From: Andreesenia angusta
GTDB taxonomy: Bacteria; Bacillota; Clostridia; Tissierellales; Gottschalkiaceae
DNA length: 64,000 bases
Assembly: GCA_030537835.1 (NCBI GenBank)
Contig: JAUNVB010000004.1
Location: 1-64,000, forward strand
Direction of reading: 5' to 3'
Position numbers and translations under genes: made by a program. Below are positions 25,392 through 34,638 of the stretch, piece after piece. Positions within the stretch are counted from its first letter, which is position 1. The number at the start of each line of letters is the position of its first letter. The notes under the pieces are model-generated. The model ran no database searches and had not been told where the DNA came from. It was given only the letters and a program-made list of their open reading frames with translations.

Positions 25392-27293
25392 TTAAATCTC
25401 CTCTCTAGTTTTCCTCTTCATCTGTTCAAGATATATTAATAATACATTTATATCTGCCGGTGATACACCAGATATTCTAGAAGCCTGTCCTACCGACTCT
25501 GGCTTTATTGAATTCAATTTTTGTCTAGCTTCCATTCTTAATCCGTGTATTTTTTCATAATCTATTTCTTCACTTAATTTCTTTTTCTCAAGTTTTTTAA
25601 ACTGCTCTATCTGAATATTCTGTTTCTTTATATATCCTTCATACTTTATCTGTATATCAACTTGCATTCTAATTTCTTTAGGGAGATATTGTCTATTCTC
25701 ATCGAAAACTTTAGACTTATCATAATCTATTTCTGGTCTCTTTATAAAGTCATATAGAGAGACTGAAGTCTTAAGTTCTGAACTTCCTAGTCTTTTTACT
25801 ATTTCATTAGTCTTTTTATTAGGATTTAACTTTATATCCTTAAGTCTATTTATTTCTTTCTCTACAAATTCTTTCTTTTTTAGATATTTCTTATATCTAT
25901 CTTCTGTAACTAAACCAACTCTATACCCCTTCTCTGTAAGCCTTAAATCTGCATTATCTTGTCTTAAAGTCAATCTATACTCTGATCTTGACGTCATCAT
26001 CCTATAAGGCTCTTCTGTTCCCTTAGTAACTAAATCATCGATCAGTACTCCAATATAAGATTCTGATCTATTTAATATCATAGGTTCTTTATTCTCCAGT
26101 TTTAATGAAGCATTTATTCCTGCAACTAAGCCCTGAGAAGCAGCTTCTTCATAACCCGATGTTCCATTTATTTGACCTGCAAAATACAAATTCCCTATTT
26201 CTCTAGATTCTAATGATCTCTTAAGTTGTATTGGATCTATACAATCATATTCTATTGCATAGGCAGATCTCATTATCTTAGCATTTTCTAAACCTTTTAC
26301 AGTTTTAAACATCTCTAATACTAAATCTTCAGAAAATGTAGTAGACAGTCCTTGAACGTACATTTCATTAGTATCTCTACCTTCAGGCTCTATAAATACT
26401 TGATGCCTATTCTTATCTTTAAATCTCATAACCTTGTCCTCTATTGAAGGACAGTATCTTGGTCCTATAGATTCCATTTTTCCAGAATACATAGGAGAGC
26501 GTTCTATATTATCTCTTATGATATTATGAGTTTCTTCACTAGTATAAGTTAAATAACAAGGAACTTGATCTATTTCTAAAGAATCATTCATAAATGAGAA
26601 TGGTATTATTTCATCATCACCATCTTGTCTTTCAGTTTTAGACAAATCTACAGAATTGTAATTTATTCTTGCAGGTGTTCCGGTTTTAAATCTTTTTAAA
26701 TTGAAACCTAAGTCTTTTAAATTATCCGATAATTTATTTGATGGATAAAATCCATTAGGGCCTCCTTCATAATTGAGTTCACCAATAAATATCCTTCCTT
26801 TTAAATAAGTTCCTGTAGAAACTATTATCGTCTTAGCATAATATATTTCTCCCGTTCGTGTCTTCAATCCCTTTACCTTTTTATCTTCTAATATTATTTC
26901 TATTACTTCACCTTGCTTTAAATATAGATTTTCTCTATTTTCTAATCTATATTTCATTTTTTTCTGATATTCAAACTTATCAGCTTGAACTCTTAGAGAA
27001 TGAACTGCAGGACCTTTTGAAGTATTAAGCATTCTAGATTGAATCGTTGATTCATCAGTTATAATTCCCATCTCTCCTCCAAGAGCATCTATTTCTTTTA
27101 CTAAATGACTTTTACCTGTTCCACCTATTGAAGGGTTACAAGCAAGTAATGCTATAGCATCTAAACTCATAGTTAGTATAAGTGTCTTCTTTCCCATCTT
27201 TGCAGAAGCTAATGCTGCCTCACATCCCGCATGTCCTGCTCCAATCACTATGATATCGTATTCTCCTGCAAAATATTCTATAGCTTTATTCAT
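25392..27293 (-). CDS. mnmG: tRNA uridine-5-carboxymethylaminomethyl modification enzyme MnmG
   Basis: FAD enzyme that works with MnmE to add cmnm5 to wobble U34 of certain tRNAs. It has the FAD motif [19 protein letters not shown] near residue 20, [25 protein letters not shown], and the C-terminal GIDA domain ending with [15 protein letters not shown]. The 633-residue length is normal. ATG 27293 is the start: a GTG three codons upstream is part of the ribosome site GAGGTGA. It follows mnmE after 14 bases. Confidence 0.98.
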   Translation of the reverse strand: MNKAIEYFAGEYDIIVIGAGHAGCEAALASAKMGKKTLILTMSLDAIALLACNPSIGGTGKSHLVKEIDALGGEMGIITDESTIQSRMLNTSKGPAVHSLRVQADKFEYQKKMKYRLENRENLYLKQGEVIEIILEDKKVKGLKTRTGEIYYAKTIIVSTGTYLKGRIFIGELNYEGGPNGFYPSNKLSDNLKDLGFNLKRFKTGTPARINYNSVDLSKTERQDGDDEIIPFSFMNDSLEIDQVPCYLTYTSEETHNIIRDNIERSPMYSGKMESIGPRYCPSIEDKVMRFKDKNRHQVFIEPEGRDTNEMYVQGLSTTFSEDLVLEMFKTVKGLENAKIMRSAYAIEYDCIDPIQLKRSLESREIGNLYFAGQINGTSGYEEAASQGLVAGINASLKLENKEPMILNRSESYIGVLIDDLVTKGTEEPYRMMTSRSEYRLTLRQDNADLRLTEKGYRVGLVTEDRYKKYLKKKEFVEKEINRLKDIKLNPNKKTNEIVKRLGSSELKTSVSLYDFIKRPEIDYDKSKVFDENRQYLPKEIRMQVDIQIKYEGYIKKQNIQIEQFKKLEKKKLSEEIDYEKIHGLRMEARQKLNSIKPESVGQASRISGVSPADINVLLIYLEQMKRKTREEI

Positions 27294-27307
27294 AATAATC
27301 ACCTCAA

Positions 27308-28690
27308 TTATTTACCAATACAGAAATCACTAAAGATTTTATCTAATACTTCTTCTCCACTGGTATCTCCTGTTATTTCTCCAATATTTTGCCAGCAACT
27401 CTTTATATCTACTTCTAGACAATCTATTGGTATATTCATATTTATTGCATCTATTGCATCTAAAATATTTTCTCTTGCTTTTAATAAAAGGTTTTTTTGT
27501 CTAGCATTAGTAATTATAGTATCATCTTCTATTCTTATATCATTATTAAAGAACATCTTTTTAATAAAATATTCTATCTCCTCTAATCCATAATTATTTA
27601 TTAGAGAAGTCTCTATTATAGGATGATTCGGGAGTACTGATTTTATATCTTCTTTACTAAGCTTAGGCTCTAAATCTGTTTTATTCAATAATGCTATGGT
27701 ATTCTTATATTCAATCAATTTTATTATTTTTAAATCTTCTTCATCTAATTTTGAAGATGCATCAAAAATTATTATTACTAAATCAGAAGTATTTAATTCT
27801 TCCTTAGCTCTATCTATCCCTATTTTCTCTACAATATCACTAGTATCTCTTATTCCAGCCGTATCAACTACTCTTAGAGGAATACCATTCAAACTTATAT
27901 ATTCTTCAATTATATCCCTAGTCGTTCCTGGAATATCTGTAACTATAGCTCTATCCTCTCCTAAAAGTTTATTCATAAGAGATGATTTCCCAACATTGGG
28001 TTTTCCTAAAATCACTGTTTTTATCCCATCTTTTATTATTCTTCCTGTCTCAGCTGTATTTAAAAGTCTGTCTATATTCTCTAATATTAGTTTTGCACTT
28101 TCTAGAAAATCTCTTGTATCTGATTCTTCAATATCATGTTCAGAAAAATCTATTGAAGCCTCTATATGTGCTAACATTTCTATTAGCATATCTCTTAATA
28201 TAGAAACTTCCTTACTAACACTACCGCTTAATTGATTTAATGACATGTCGAAATTGCTCTCAGTTTTTGACTTTATTAAATCTATTACAGCTTCTGCCTG
28301 CGAAAGATCTATTCTTCCATTTAGAAAGGCTCTTTTTGTGAACTCTCCCCTTTCTGCAAGCTTTGCTCCATTGTTTAATATTAGATCTAAAATTCTCTTA
28401 ACAGATATTATTCCACCATGACAATGTACTTCTACTATATCTTCTGCTGTATAAGTCTTAGGACTATTCATATATACCGCCATAACTTCATCTATAATCC
28501 TACCCGTTGTCGGATCTACTATATGACCATAATGAAGCTTTCGTTCTTCTAAATCTATTAAACTATCATCTTTTTTATCTTTAAATAATTTATTTGCTAT
28601 TTTCTTTGAATTACTCCCACTTATTCTTATTATCCCTATTCCACCTTCTCCTGGTGGAGTAGCTATCGCTGCTATAGTATCTGTATCCAT
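27308..28690 (-). CDS. mnmE: tRNA modification GTPase MnmE
   Basis: GTPase partner of MnmG in wobble-uridine modification. The protein begins [20 protein letters not shown], has the G-domain motifs [17 protein letters not shown] and NKTD, and ends with the C-terminal CxGK (FCIGK). Length about 460 residues is typical. ATG 28690 gives the conserved N terminus; upstream in-frame codons add six residues not seen in the family. It is separated from jag by a terminator hairpin and therefore may also have its own promoter in about 28691-28763. Confidence 0.98.
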   Translation of the reverse strand: MDTDTIAAIATPPGEGGIGIIRISGSNSKKIANKLFKDKKDDSLIDLEERKLHYGHIVDPTTGRIIDEVMAVYMNSPKTYTAEDIVEVHCHGGIISVKRILDLILNNGAKLAERGEFTKRAFLNGRIDLSQAEAVIDLIKSKTESNFDMSLNQLSGSVSKEVSILRDMLIEMLAHIEASIDFSEHDIEESDTRDFLESAKLILENIDRLLNTAETGRIIKDGIKTVILGKPNVGKSSLMNKLLGEDRAIVTDIPGTTRDIIEEYISLNGIPLRVVDTAGIRDTSDIVEKIGIDRAKEELNTSDLVIIIFDASSKLDEEDLKIIKLIEYKNTIALLNKTDLEPKLSKEDIKSVLPNHPIIETSLINNYGLEEIEYFIKKMFFNNDIRIEDDTIITNARQKNLLLKARENILDAIDAINMNIPIDCLEVDIKSCWQNIGEITGDTSGEEVLDKIFSDFCIGK

Positions 28691-28763
28691 ATATTCACAT
28701 CCAATCATTTCTTATTCTTATATTCTATCATAATTGAATATTCCTTACACTTTAGAAAAAAAT

Positions 28764-28791
28764 AAAATGCCCCATAATAATGGGACATTTT
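28764..28791 (-). terminator. Terminator after jag
   Basis: Stem AAAATG-C-CCCAT/ATGGG-A-CATTTT with one mismatch and a 4-base loop, followed on the minus strand by TATTTTTTTC. It touches the jag stop codon (28791-28793). Confidence 0.8.
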
Positions 28792-29420
28792 TATTTTAAT
28801 GATATTACCAATCTTCTATTCGGTTCTTCACCTTCACTAAATGTTTTAACTCTTTGATCAGATTGCAATTCTGAATGTATAATTTTTCTTTCATATGCAT
28901 TCATAGGTTCTAATTTTATAGGCCTTCTATTTCTCTCTACGGAATTAGCTAATTTCTTTGCTAATTCTTTTAAAGTCTCTTCTCTTTTTTCTCTATAATT
29001 AGATATATTCAGTAGAACCTTCTTATAACCTTTAACATATTTATTTAAAGATATTGTCAGATAATACTGAATAGCATCTAAAGTGCTTCCTCTTTTTCCT
29101 ATAAGAATACCTTCATCCTTACTATCTAAATTTATAATTTCTAATTTTAAATTATTATTTTCTTCTTCTATTTTTATATCGCCTTTTATATTCATTGCTT
29201 CTAAAAGCTCAACTATCAGATTATTCAAAATATAATCTGACTTTTTATCTGCTATTACTTCTACTTTAGCATCTTTACTTCCTATTAATCCAAGAAATCC
29301 TCTAGAAGGTTCTTCTAAGACATTAACCGTGACTTCTTCTCTTTTGGCATCCAATTCTGCCAATGCAAGTTTTACAGCTTCTTCTATTGTTTTTGCTGAC
29401 TGTATATTTGACTTTGGCAA
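28791..29420 (-). CDS. jag: RNA-binding protein Jag (KhpB), with Jag-N, KH and R3H domains
   Basis: A 209-residue protein with an N-terminal Jag domain (AKTIEEAVKLALAEL...EPSRGFLGLIGSKDAKV), a KH domain (ILIGKRGSTLDAIQYYLTISLNK) and a C-terminal R3H-like helix (RNRRPIKLEPMNAYERKIIHSEL). It binds RNA together with KhpA and affects cell elongation and division in Gram-positives. The gene lies after yidC in the conserved rpmH cluster, and starts with TTG 29420 behind GAGGAGG. Confidence 0.95.
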   Translation of the reverse strand: MPKSNIQSAKTIEEAVKLALAELDAKREEVTVNVLEEPSRGFLGLIGSKDAKVEVIADKKSDYILNNLIVELLEAMNIKGDIKIEEENNNLKLEIINLDSKDEGILIGKRGSTLDAIQYYLTISLNKYVKGYKKVLLNISNYREKREETLKELAKKLANSVERNRRPIKLEPMNAYERKIIHSELQSDQRVKTFSEGEEPNRRLVISLK

Positions 29421-29445
29421 GCTTTCTACCTCCTCAAAATCTATT

Positions 29446-30255
29446 TTACTTGCTTTTTTTCTTAGTAATTTTATTTTTACTTATTTTTATTTCATCACTA
29501 TCTTTTTTAGTATTCTTTTTGATTACAAATTGCTGAACTATACTAAAAACATTAGAAACTGTCCAGTATAGAGTGAATCCTACTGGATAAGTATATCCAA
29601 AAAATAGGAACATTATAGGCATTGTGTACATCATCGCTTTCTGAGTAGATTGAGCTTGATTATTTCCTCCAGAAGCATTTGCCATTTGTTGATTCATAGT
29701 ATATTTACTATATAGAAAAGTAGTTAATGCTGATAATATCGCTATTACTGGAATAACCACTCCCGCAATTTCTAAATCATTTGTTTGATTCCCTATAACT
29801 GCTGTTGGCGTCTTTGATATATCTATTATCCATAAAAATCCTTTATGAATAGATTCAAATAATTGTTTAGATCCAAAGACATATTTAACAGGATCTCTAA
29901 CTACTCTAATATATGCTAGTAATATCGGAAACTGTATAAGTAAAGGTAAACATCCACCAAAAGGATTTACACTATATTCTTTATATAGCTTCATAGTTTC
30001 TTCATTTAATTTCTGAGGATTACTCTTATATTTTTTCTGTAGTTCTTGTAGTTTTGGTTGAATAACTTGCATATTCTCCATCGATTTAGTCTGTTTTATA
30101 GTCAATGGAAGTATTATAAGTTTGAATATTATCGTAGTAATTATTATAGATATCGCATATGCTGACATATAATCTCCATCTAAACCAGCTTTACTACATA
30201 AATCATATATAAACTTAAGCAAAATCCCTAGCGGTTTTGCAAAAATATCTAGCAC
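29446..30255 (-). CDS. yidC: Membrane protein insertase YidC/SpoIIIJ
   Basis: Membrane protein insertase. The 269-residue protein has five predicted membrane segments, the family regions YKEYSVNPFGGCLPLLIQFPILLAYIRVVRD and VGFTLYWTVSNVFSIVQQF, and a lysine-rich cytoplasmic tail (KISKNKITKKKSK). It lacks a lipoprotein-type signal Cys, unlike B. subtilis SpoIIIJ. Start GTG 30255 stands seven bases after GGAGG. It is between yidD and jag in the standard origin cluster. Confidence 0.96.
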   Translation of the reverse strand: MLDIFAKPLGILLKFIYDLCSKAGLDGDYMSAYAISIIITTIIFKLIILPLTIKQTKSMENMQVIQPKLQELQKKYKSNPQKLNEETMKLYKEYSVNPFGGCLPLLIQFPILLAYIRVVRDPVKYVFGSKQLFESIHKGFLWIIDISKTPTAVIGNQTNDLEIAGVVIPVIAILSALTTFLYSKYTMNQQMANASGGNNQAQSTQKAMMYTMPIMFLFFGYTYPVGFTLYWTVSNVFSIVQQFVIKKNTKKDSDEIKISKNKITKKKSK

Positions 30256-30271
30256 CCAGGTTCCTCCTTTC

Positions 30272-30484
30272 TTATTTTAAGGGGTCATACCCACCTGGAT
30301 TAAAAGGGTTACATCTAAGAATTCTATAAATACTCTTAATACCACCCTTTAAGATCCCGTATTTATTTATTGCTTGAATAGCATAATCAGAACATGTAGG
30401 ATAGAATCTACAAGTTCTTGGTTTATAAGGAGAAATTTTATTTTGATATATTTTTAAAGAATGGATTATTAATTTTTTTATCAT
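30272..30484 (-). CDS. yidD: Membrane protein insertion efficiency factor YidD
   Basis: A 70-residue protein with the conserved YidD core: [29 protein letters not shown] and [12 protein letters not shown]. It helps membrane protein insertion, in the same operon as yidC and rnpA. Its ATG overlaps the rnpA stop by four bases, indicating translational coupling. Confidence 0.96.
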   Translation of the reverse strand: MIKKLIIHSLKIYQNKISPYKPRTCRFYPTCSDYAIQAINKYGILKGGIKSIYRILRCNPFNPGGYDPLK

Positions 30485-30825
30485 TTTCTTCCTTTCTTCA
30501 AGCCGGAAATAGATATGATATGATTTAAAGCGCTATTTATATCTTTGTATTCTAATTCTGGTATATTTTTTCTAAATAAAAAAATCATATCGTATCCTTT
30601 TTTCAATTTATTTGAATTAAGTCGATAAGATTCTTTTAAACGCCTTTTATATTTATTTCTCTTCACTGAATTACCTAGTTTTTTTGTAGTCACAAAGCCA
30701 ACTCTATTAATATTCATTTTATTCTTCATAAAAAAGACGATCAAATATTTATTAGCAAATGAATTACCATTTTTATAAATCCTCTGAAAATCTCTATCAC
30801 TTTTTAATCTTTCCATTTTCTTCAT
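30481..30825 (-). CDS. rnpA: Ribonuclease P protein component RnpA
   Basis: Protein subunit of RNase P, which trims tRNA 5' ends. The 114-residue basic protein starts [20 protein letters not shown] and carries the family core [32 protein letters not shown] 30825 follows GAGGAG; a longer frame upstream runs through a terminator hairpin and is unlikely. It lies 50 bases after rpmH, with the attenuator hairpin between. Confidence 0.97.
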   Translation of the reverse strand: MKKMERLKSDRDFQRIYKNGNSFANKYLIVFFMKNKMNINRVGFVTTKKLGNSVKRNKYKRRLKESYRLNSNKLKKGYDMIFLFRKNIPELEYKDINSALNHIISISGLKKGRK

Positions 30826-30850
30826 AAAATAAATCTCCTCATTACTAAAA

Positions 30851-30876
30851 AAGACCACAATTAATTATGCGGTCTT
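30851..30876 (-). terminator. Partial terminator (attenuator) overlapping the rpmH stop codon
   Basis: Stem AAGACC/GGTCTT (30851-30856 with 30871-30876), with CA/TG inside, followed on the minus strand by TTTTTT. It includes the last base pair of the rpmH stop (30875-30877). It likely lets only some transcripts continue into rnpA and yidD, giving more L34 than RNase P protein. Confidence 0.75.
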
Positions 30877-31009
30877 ATGCAGATAATTTTTTTCTGCCTT
30901 TTTGTCTACGTCTTTTTATGATATTTCTTCCTGATTTAGTTTTCATTCTTTTTCTAAATCCATGCTCTCTACTTCTTTGTTTCTTCTTTGGTTGATAAGT
31001 TCTCTTCAA
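30875..31009 (-). CDS. rpmH: 50S ribosomal protein L34
   Basis: A 44-residue basic ribosomal protein: L34 with [20 protein letters not shown] after the initiator and [12 protein letters not shown] at the end. It starts with TTG 31009 behind a perfect AAGGAGGTG ribosome site. It heads the rpmH-rnpA-yidD-yidC-jag cluster next to oriC. The consensus promoter at 31101-31129 lies 92 bases upstream. Confidence 0.99.
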   Translation of the reverse strand: MKRTYQPKKKQRSREHGFRKRMKTKSGRNIIKRRRQKGRKKLSA

Positions 31010-31100
31010 TTAAGACACCTCCTTAAACAATCTTTTCTAATTTTGTCACTATATTTTAGATTGGATTTTCTGTATTCGTATATAAACGTATTACTTTTAC

Positions 31101-31129
31101 ATTATATTAATAAGCCGGTTCTATGTCAA
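31101..31129 (-). promoter_or_regulatory. Perfect-consensus sigma-A promoter of rpmH
   Basis: Minus strand TTGACA (31124-31129) and TATAAT (31101-31106), both exact consensus, with exactly 17 bases between. This is the strongest promoter sequence seen in the window and fits the high demand for L34. Confidence 0.9.
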
Positions 31130-31140
31130 GATTTATAGTA

Positions 31141-31509
31141 ATTAATCTATTTTTTAAACTATTCACAACTTGTGGATAATGTTGATAAGTTTTATATGAA
31201 AACTGTTTATTCTGTTGATAAACTTGATTTATTCTGATATCATTATAATACTTGTTGATAAGTTTATATATATTATTAACATTATTAACAGTTATTTATC
31301 TATCTTTTATTTTTGCTATAAACGTTGTAATATCAATATTTATCTCTATATGTATATTTATAAATATTTCTTTATTTATCGGTTTATTAACAAATTACTT
31401 TAGCTTTTCCACAGAGTTATCCACAGAATATAGATTTTTATGTGGAAAACTCGATATTCCTAGTTCTGTCGCGAAATCTGTGGATAACTTTTTTTATGGA
31501 GGATTTAAA
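31141..31509. other. Upstream half of oriC: DnaA box cluster between rpmH and dnaA
   Basis: The gap between rpmH and dnaA holds DnaA boxes in both directions. Exact consensus (TTATCCACA or its complement): 31171-31179, 31417-31425, 31479-31487. One mismatch: 31180-31188, 31213-31221, 31253-31261 (TGTTGATAA type), 31405-31413 and 31441-31449. DNA is very AT-rich. Two candidate reading frames here are poor in codon sense and dnaA itself starts at 31510. This corresponds to the upstream incA/incB part of the bipartite origin of Bacillus. Confidence 0.9.
31215..31243 (+). promoter_or_regulatory. Possible dnaA promoter inside a DnaA box region
   Basis: TTGATA (31215-31220) and TATCAT (31238-31243) with 17 bases between. 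The -35 overlaps the DnaA-box-like site 31213-31221, which would allow autorepression. The 5' leader would be long (about 260 bases), so this is tentative. Confidence 0.35.
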
Positions 31510-32844
31510 ATGAAAAAAACTTTAGAAGAATTATGGACTGCAGCATTAGAAAACTTAAAAACTGAATTATCTGCTGTAAGTGTTAATACTTGGTTTCATA
31601 CAGCAACACCTCTTCGTTTAAATGGAAATATTATAACTATAGGAGTTCCAAATGATTTCAGTGCTAAAGTCTGGAGCGAAAGATATGCGAATATGGTTGA
31701 AAATACTTTAAAAGATATTACTAATAATGACTATATCGTGGAAGTTAAAATGTTAGAAAAAAATCCTAGTCAAAAAACTCATATGGAAAATACTAGTAAA
31801 AATGATGGAACAGCGCAATTTACAACTTCTTTAAATCCTAAATATACCTTTGATCATTTTGTAATTGGAGAAAGTAATCGATTTGCACATGCAGCAGCTC
31901 TAGCAGCTGCAAAATCTCCTGGTGAAACTTATAATCCTCTATTCATATATGGTGGAGTTGGACTTGGAAAGACTCATCTTATGCAAGCTATAGGTAATTA
32001 TATGCTACAAGAAAATCCTGAATTAAAAGTAGTATATGTTTCATCAGAAACTTTTACGAATGATTTAATCAATTCAATACTTAAAGATAGAAATAGTCAA
32101 TTTCGAGATAAATATCGAAATGTAGATGTATTATTAGTTGATGATGTGCAGTTTATTGCTGGTAAGGAAAGTACTCAAGAAGAATTTTTTCATACTTTTA
32201 ATACTCTTTATGATGATAATAAACAGTTAGTAATGACCAGTGATAAACCACCAAAAGAAATTCCAGAACTAGAGGAAAGAGTACGTTCTCGTTTTGAATG
32301 GGGGCTTAGTGCAGATATACAGCCACCAGATTTAGAAACTAGGATTGCAATATTAAAGAAAAAAGCAGAAATTGAAAGATTTTTCGTAAGTGATGAAGTC
32401 ATGGTTTATATAGCAGAAAATATGAAATCTAATATAAGAGAATTAGAAGGAGCTCTTACAAAAGTAATGGCTTATTCAACTCTTTCTAATCAAGATGCCA
32501 CAATAAATCTAGCTGAAAAAGCTTTAAAAGATATTATGGTTGAAGCTAAGCCTAAAGAAATTGATATAGAAATGATAAAAGAGATCATAGCAAAGCATTT
32601 TGGAATTACTGTAGAAGATTTAGAATCAAAGAAAAGACCTAAAAATATATCTTATCCTCGTCAAATAGCTATGCATTTAGCTAGAGATTTAACCGATTTA
32701 TCTCTTCCTAAGATAGGAGAGGCTTTTGGTGGAAGAGATCATACAACTGTAATTTATGCTTACGATAAAATTGAAAAAGATAAGGAAATAGATGAGTTAT
32801 TTAGAAATGAATTTAATATAATACTCAAAAAAATTACAGATTAA
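31510..32844 (+). CDS. dnaA: Chromosomal replication initiator protein DnaA
   Basis: Binds oriC and opens it. 444 residues with the four-domain layout: domain I (MKKTLEELWTAAL), a short linker, AAA+ core with Walker A GGVGLGKT (about residues 148-155), Walker B LLVDDVQF, and C-terminal DNA-binding domain with GGRDHTTVIYAYDKI. The ATG at 31510 follows GGAGG and matches the family N terminus; upstream in-frame codons overlap the DnaA boxes. Gene order and the boxes on both sides are typical of Firmicutes. Confidence 0.99.
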   Translation: MKKTLEELWTAALENLKTELSAVSVNTWFHTATPLRLNGNIITIGVPNDFSAKVWSERYANMVENTLKDITNNDYIVEVKMLEKNPSQKTHMENTSKNDGTAQFTTSLNPKYTFDHFVIGESNRFAHAAALAAAKSPGETYNPLFIYGGVGLGKTHLMQAIGNYMLQENPELKVVYVSSETFTNDLINSILKDRNSQFRDKYRNVDVLLVDDVQFIAGKESTQEEFFHTFNTLYDDNKQLVMTSDKPPKEIPELEERVRSRFEWGLSADIQPPDLETRIAILKKKAEIERFFVSDEVMVYIAENMKSNIRELEGALTKVMAYSTLSNQDATINLAEKALKDIMVEAKPKEIDIEMIKEIIAKHFGITVEDLESKKRPKNISYPRQIAMHLARDLTDLSLPKIGEAFGGRDHTTVIYAYDKIEKDKEIDELFRNEFNIILKKITD

Positions 32845-33142
32845 TCCACAATGCCTGTGGATAAGTCTTAATATCTGTGGATAATTAGATCAATTATGTG
32901 GATAAGTTTTTTTAGAAAATTTTATAAATTTTTGAACTGTTTATAATTCAGTTCATATTAACACTCTTATTAACATTTTATCCACAGCTTAAATAGCTTA
33001 ATTTCAAATGTTTTTAATAGTTATAAACATATTCACAGCTACTACTACTACTACTATCTTTAGTATTTATAATAATAATATGTAATTTGCATAAAAAAGT
33101 TATTAGATTCAATCTAAAAAAATAAGAAATGGAGATGAGATC
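32842..33142. other. Main oriC unwinding region between dnaA and dnaN (DnaA boxes, DnaA-trios, AT-rich stretch)
   Basis: Exact DnaA boxes at 32856-32864, 32876-32884, 32897-32905 and 32978-32986, and one-mismatch boxes at 32842-32850 and 33029-33037. The last is followed by a GC step and six perfect CTA repeats (33039-33056), the DnaA-trio element to which DnaA filaments bind on single-stranded DNA, and then a very AT-rich stretch (33057-33120), the unwinding element. The order box, GC step, trios, AT-rich DNA is that described for B. subtilis. Confidence 0.93.
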
Positions 33143-34261
33143 TTGAAAATAACTATTAGTCAAAAAGAATTTAATAAATCACTTAGTAATGCATTAAAAA
33201 TAGTTGAAAGAAGTACTACTATGCCAATTTTGAAAGGGATAAAATTAGAAGTAAAAGATAATAGATTATATATATCGGCAACAGATTTATTAATTTCTAT
33301 AGAATCTAGTATTTCTGGTTTAGATGATGAATATGAGAATGGAAGTCTTGTTGTTGAATCTGCAAATATACTTCTAGAAATAATAAAGAGACTTCCAGAC
33401 GAAAATATTAAACTCAATACTGATCTTATGAATAATCTAAATGTACATTGCAATTATTCAGATTTTACTTTAAATGGACTGTCTTCAGATGAATATCCTG
33501 AGTGGCCTGAAGTTGATAGTAATCAGTCTTTTCAAATTGAAAAAGACTTACTAATGGATATGATAAGTAAGACTGAATTTGCTATATCTAATGACCAAGC
33601 TAGACCAGTTTTAACAGGGGCTTTATTAGAAATAGATAATAATGAAATTGTTTTAGTTTCCTTAGATGGCTATAGATTAGCTGTGAGAAAGTCTAAATTA
33701 GATAATTTTGATAAGAATATTTCAATTATAATACCAGGAAAAGCTATTAGAAAACTTTTAGATATTTTAAAAACTATAAAAACAGACAGTGAAAATATAG
33801 AAATAAAATCATCAGAAAATCATATAGTTATAAATATGGGAGAAACGACTATGGTATCAAGGTTACTTGACGGTCACTTCCTATCGTATAAAGATATTAT
33901 AAGAAATGAATACAATACGAAAGTTACAATAGATAAAAATGATTTTAAATTAGCATTGGAAAGAGCATCATATATAGATAGAGAAGGTCATAATAGTTTG
34001 ATTAAGCTAAAGATAGAATCTGACAGACTAGTCATACGATCAAATTCTGATACAGGTGATATAAATGAAATAATTCTATGTGAAATAGAAGGAGAACCTA
34101 TTGAAATTGCTTTTAATACTAGATATATACTGGATGGTGTAAAGGTTATAGATACAGAAAAAATTAATATGTATCTTATTGGAGATGTTCATCCATGTAT
34201 AATAAATCCTGAGAATGACCCTATGTACACATATCTAATATTACCTGTACGACTTGCTTAA
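33143..34261 (+). CDS. dnaN: DNA polymerase III beta subunit (sliding clamp)
   Basis: The ring that keeps the replicative polymerase on DNA. The 372-residue sequence shows the three-domain clamp pattern, with MKITISQKEFNKSLSNALKIVERSTTMPIL near the start and the ending YTYLILPVRLA, which forms part of the partner-binding pocket. The start TTG 33143 is seven bases after GGAGATGAG. It is next to dnaA as in most bacteria. Confidence 0.98.
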   Translation: MKITISQKEFNKSLSNALKIVERSTTMPILKGIKLEVKDNRLYISATDLLISIESSISGLDDEYENGSLVVESANILLEIIKRLPDENIKLNTDLMNNLNVHCNYSDFTLNGLSSDEYPEWPEVDSNQSFQIEKDLLMDMISKTEFAISNDQARPVLTGALLEIDNNEIVLVSLDGYRLAVRKSKLDNFDKNISIIIPGKAIRKLLDILKTIKTDSENIEIKSSENHIVINMGETTMVSRLLDGHFLSYKDIIRNEYNTKVTIDKNDFKLALERASYIDREGHNSLIKLKIESDRLVIRSNSDTGDINEIILCEIEGEPIEIAFNTRYILDGVKVIDTEKINMYLIGDVHPCIINPENDPMYTYLILPVRLA

Positions 34262-34279
34262 TAAATATGGCATTTAATA

Positions 34280-34327
34280 AAAATATCCACTTAGAAATTA
34301 GTTTAATTTCTAAGTGGATATTTTTTA
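34280..34327 (+). terminator. Strong terminator after dnaN
   Basis: A perfect 19-bp stem AATATCCACTTAGAAATTA with its complement around a 3-base loop, followed by TTTTTT (34321-34326). It starts about 20 bases after the dnaN stop, so the following yaaA-recF genes need their own promoter. Confidence 0.92.
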
Positions 34328-34415
34328 TTAGAAAATTAAGATATTATAGTACTGATATAAAATCTTAGAATATGTTATAATATAGCAGTAAGTATATTAA
34401 TTTAAGGATGATAAA

Positions 34416-34628
34416 ATGAAAAAAATACAGATAAAAGATGAATATATAAAACTAGATCAATTTTTAAAATATGTTGGAATAACTGGTACTGGTGGAGAAA
34501 GTAAAAATATAATAAAAGATGAATATGTATTAGTCAATAATGAAATAGTTACTCAAAGAGGCAAAAAATTGAAATCAGGAGATATAATAAGTATAGTGAA
34601 TGGTGATGAAAAATATATTATAGAATAG
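34416..34628 (+). CDS. yaaA: S4-domain protein YaaA (RlbA family)
   Basis: A 70-residue protein with an S4 RNA-binding fold (YIKLDQFLKYVGITGTGGESKNIIKD...VLVNNEIVTQRGKKLKSGDII), located between dnaN and recF as in Bacillus. Family members are small RNA-binding proteins; the exact function is not established. The stop is 10 bases before recF. A TATAAT box lies upstream near 34375, but no convincing -35 was found. Confidence 0.93.
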   Translation: MKKIQIKDEYIKLDQFLKYVGITGTGGESKNIIKDEYVLVNNEIVTQRGKKLKSGDIISIVNGDEKYIIE

Positions 34629-34638
34629 AGGGGTTTTT

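Noticed and set aside
31215-31509. Longer DnaA starting upstream, and a small overlapping frame
   Set aside because: The upstream 86 codons cover DnaA boxes and do not resemble DnaA; ATG 31510 has a good ribosome site and the usual N terminus.
33039-33056. Simple microsatellite (CTA)6
   Set aside because: It sits next to a DnaA box and before AT-rich DNA in oriC, so it is better read as DnaA-trios.
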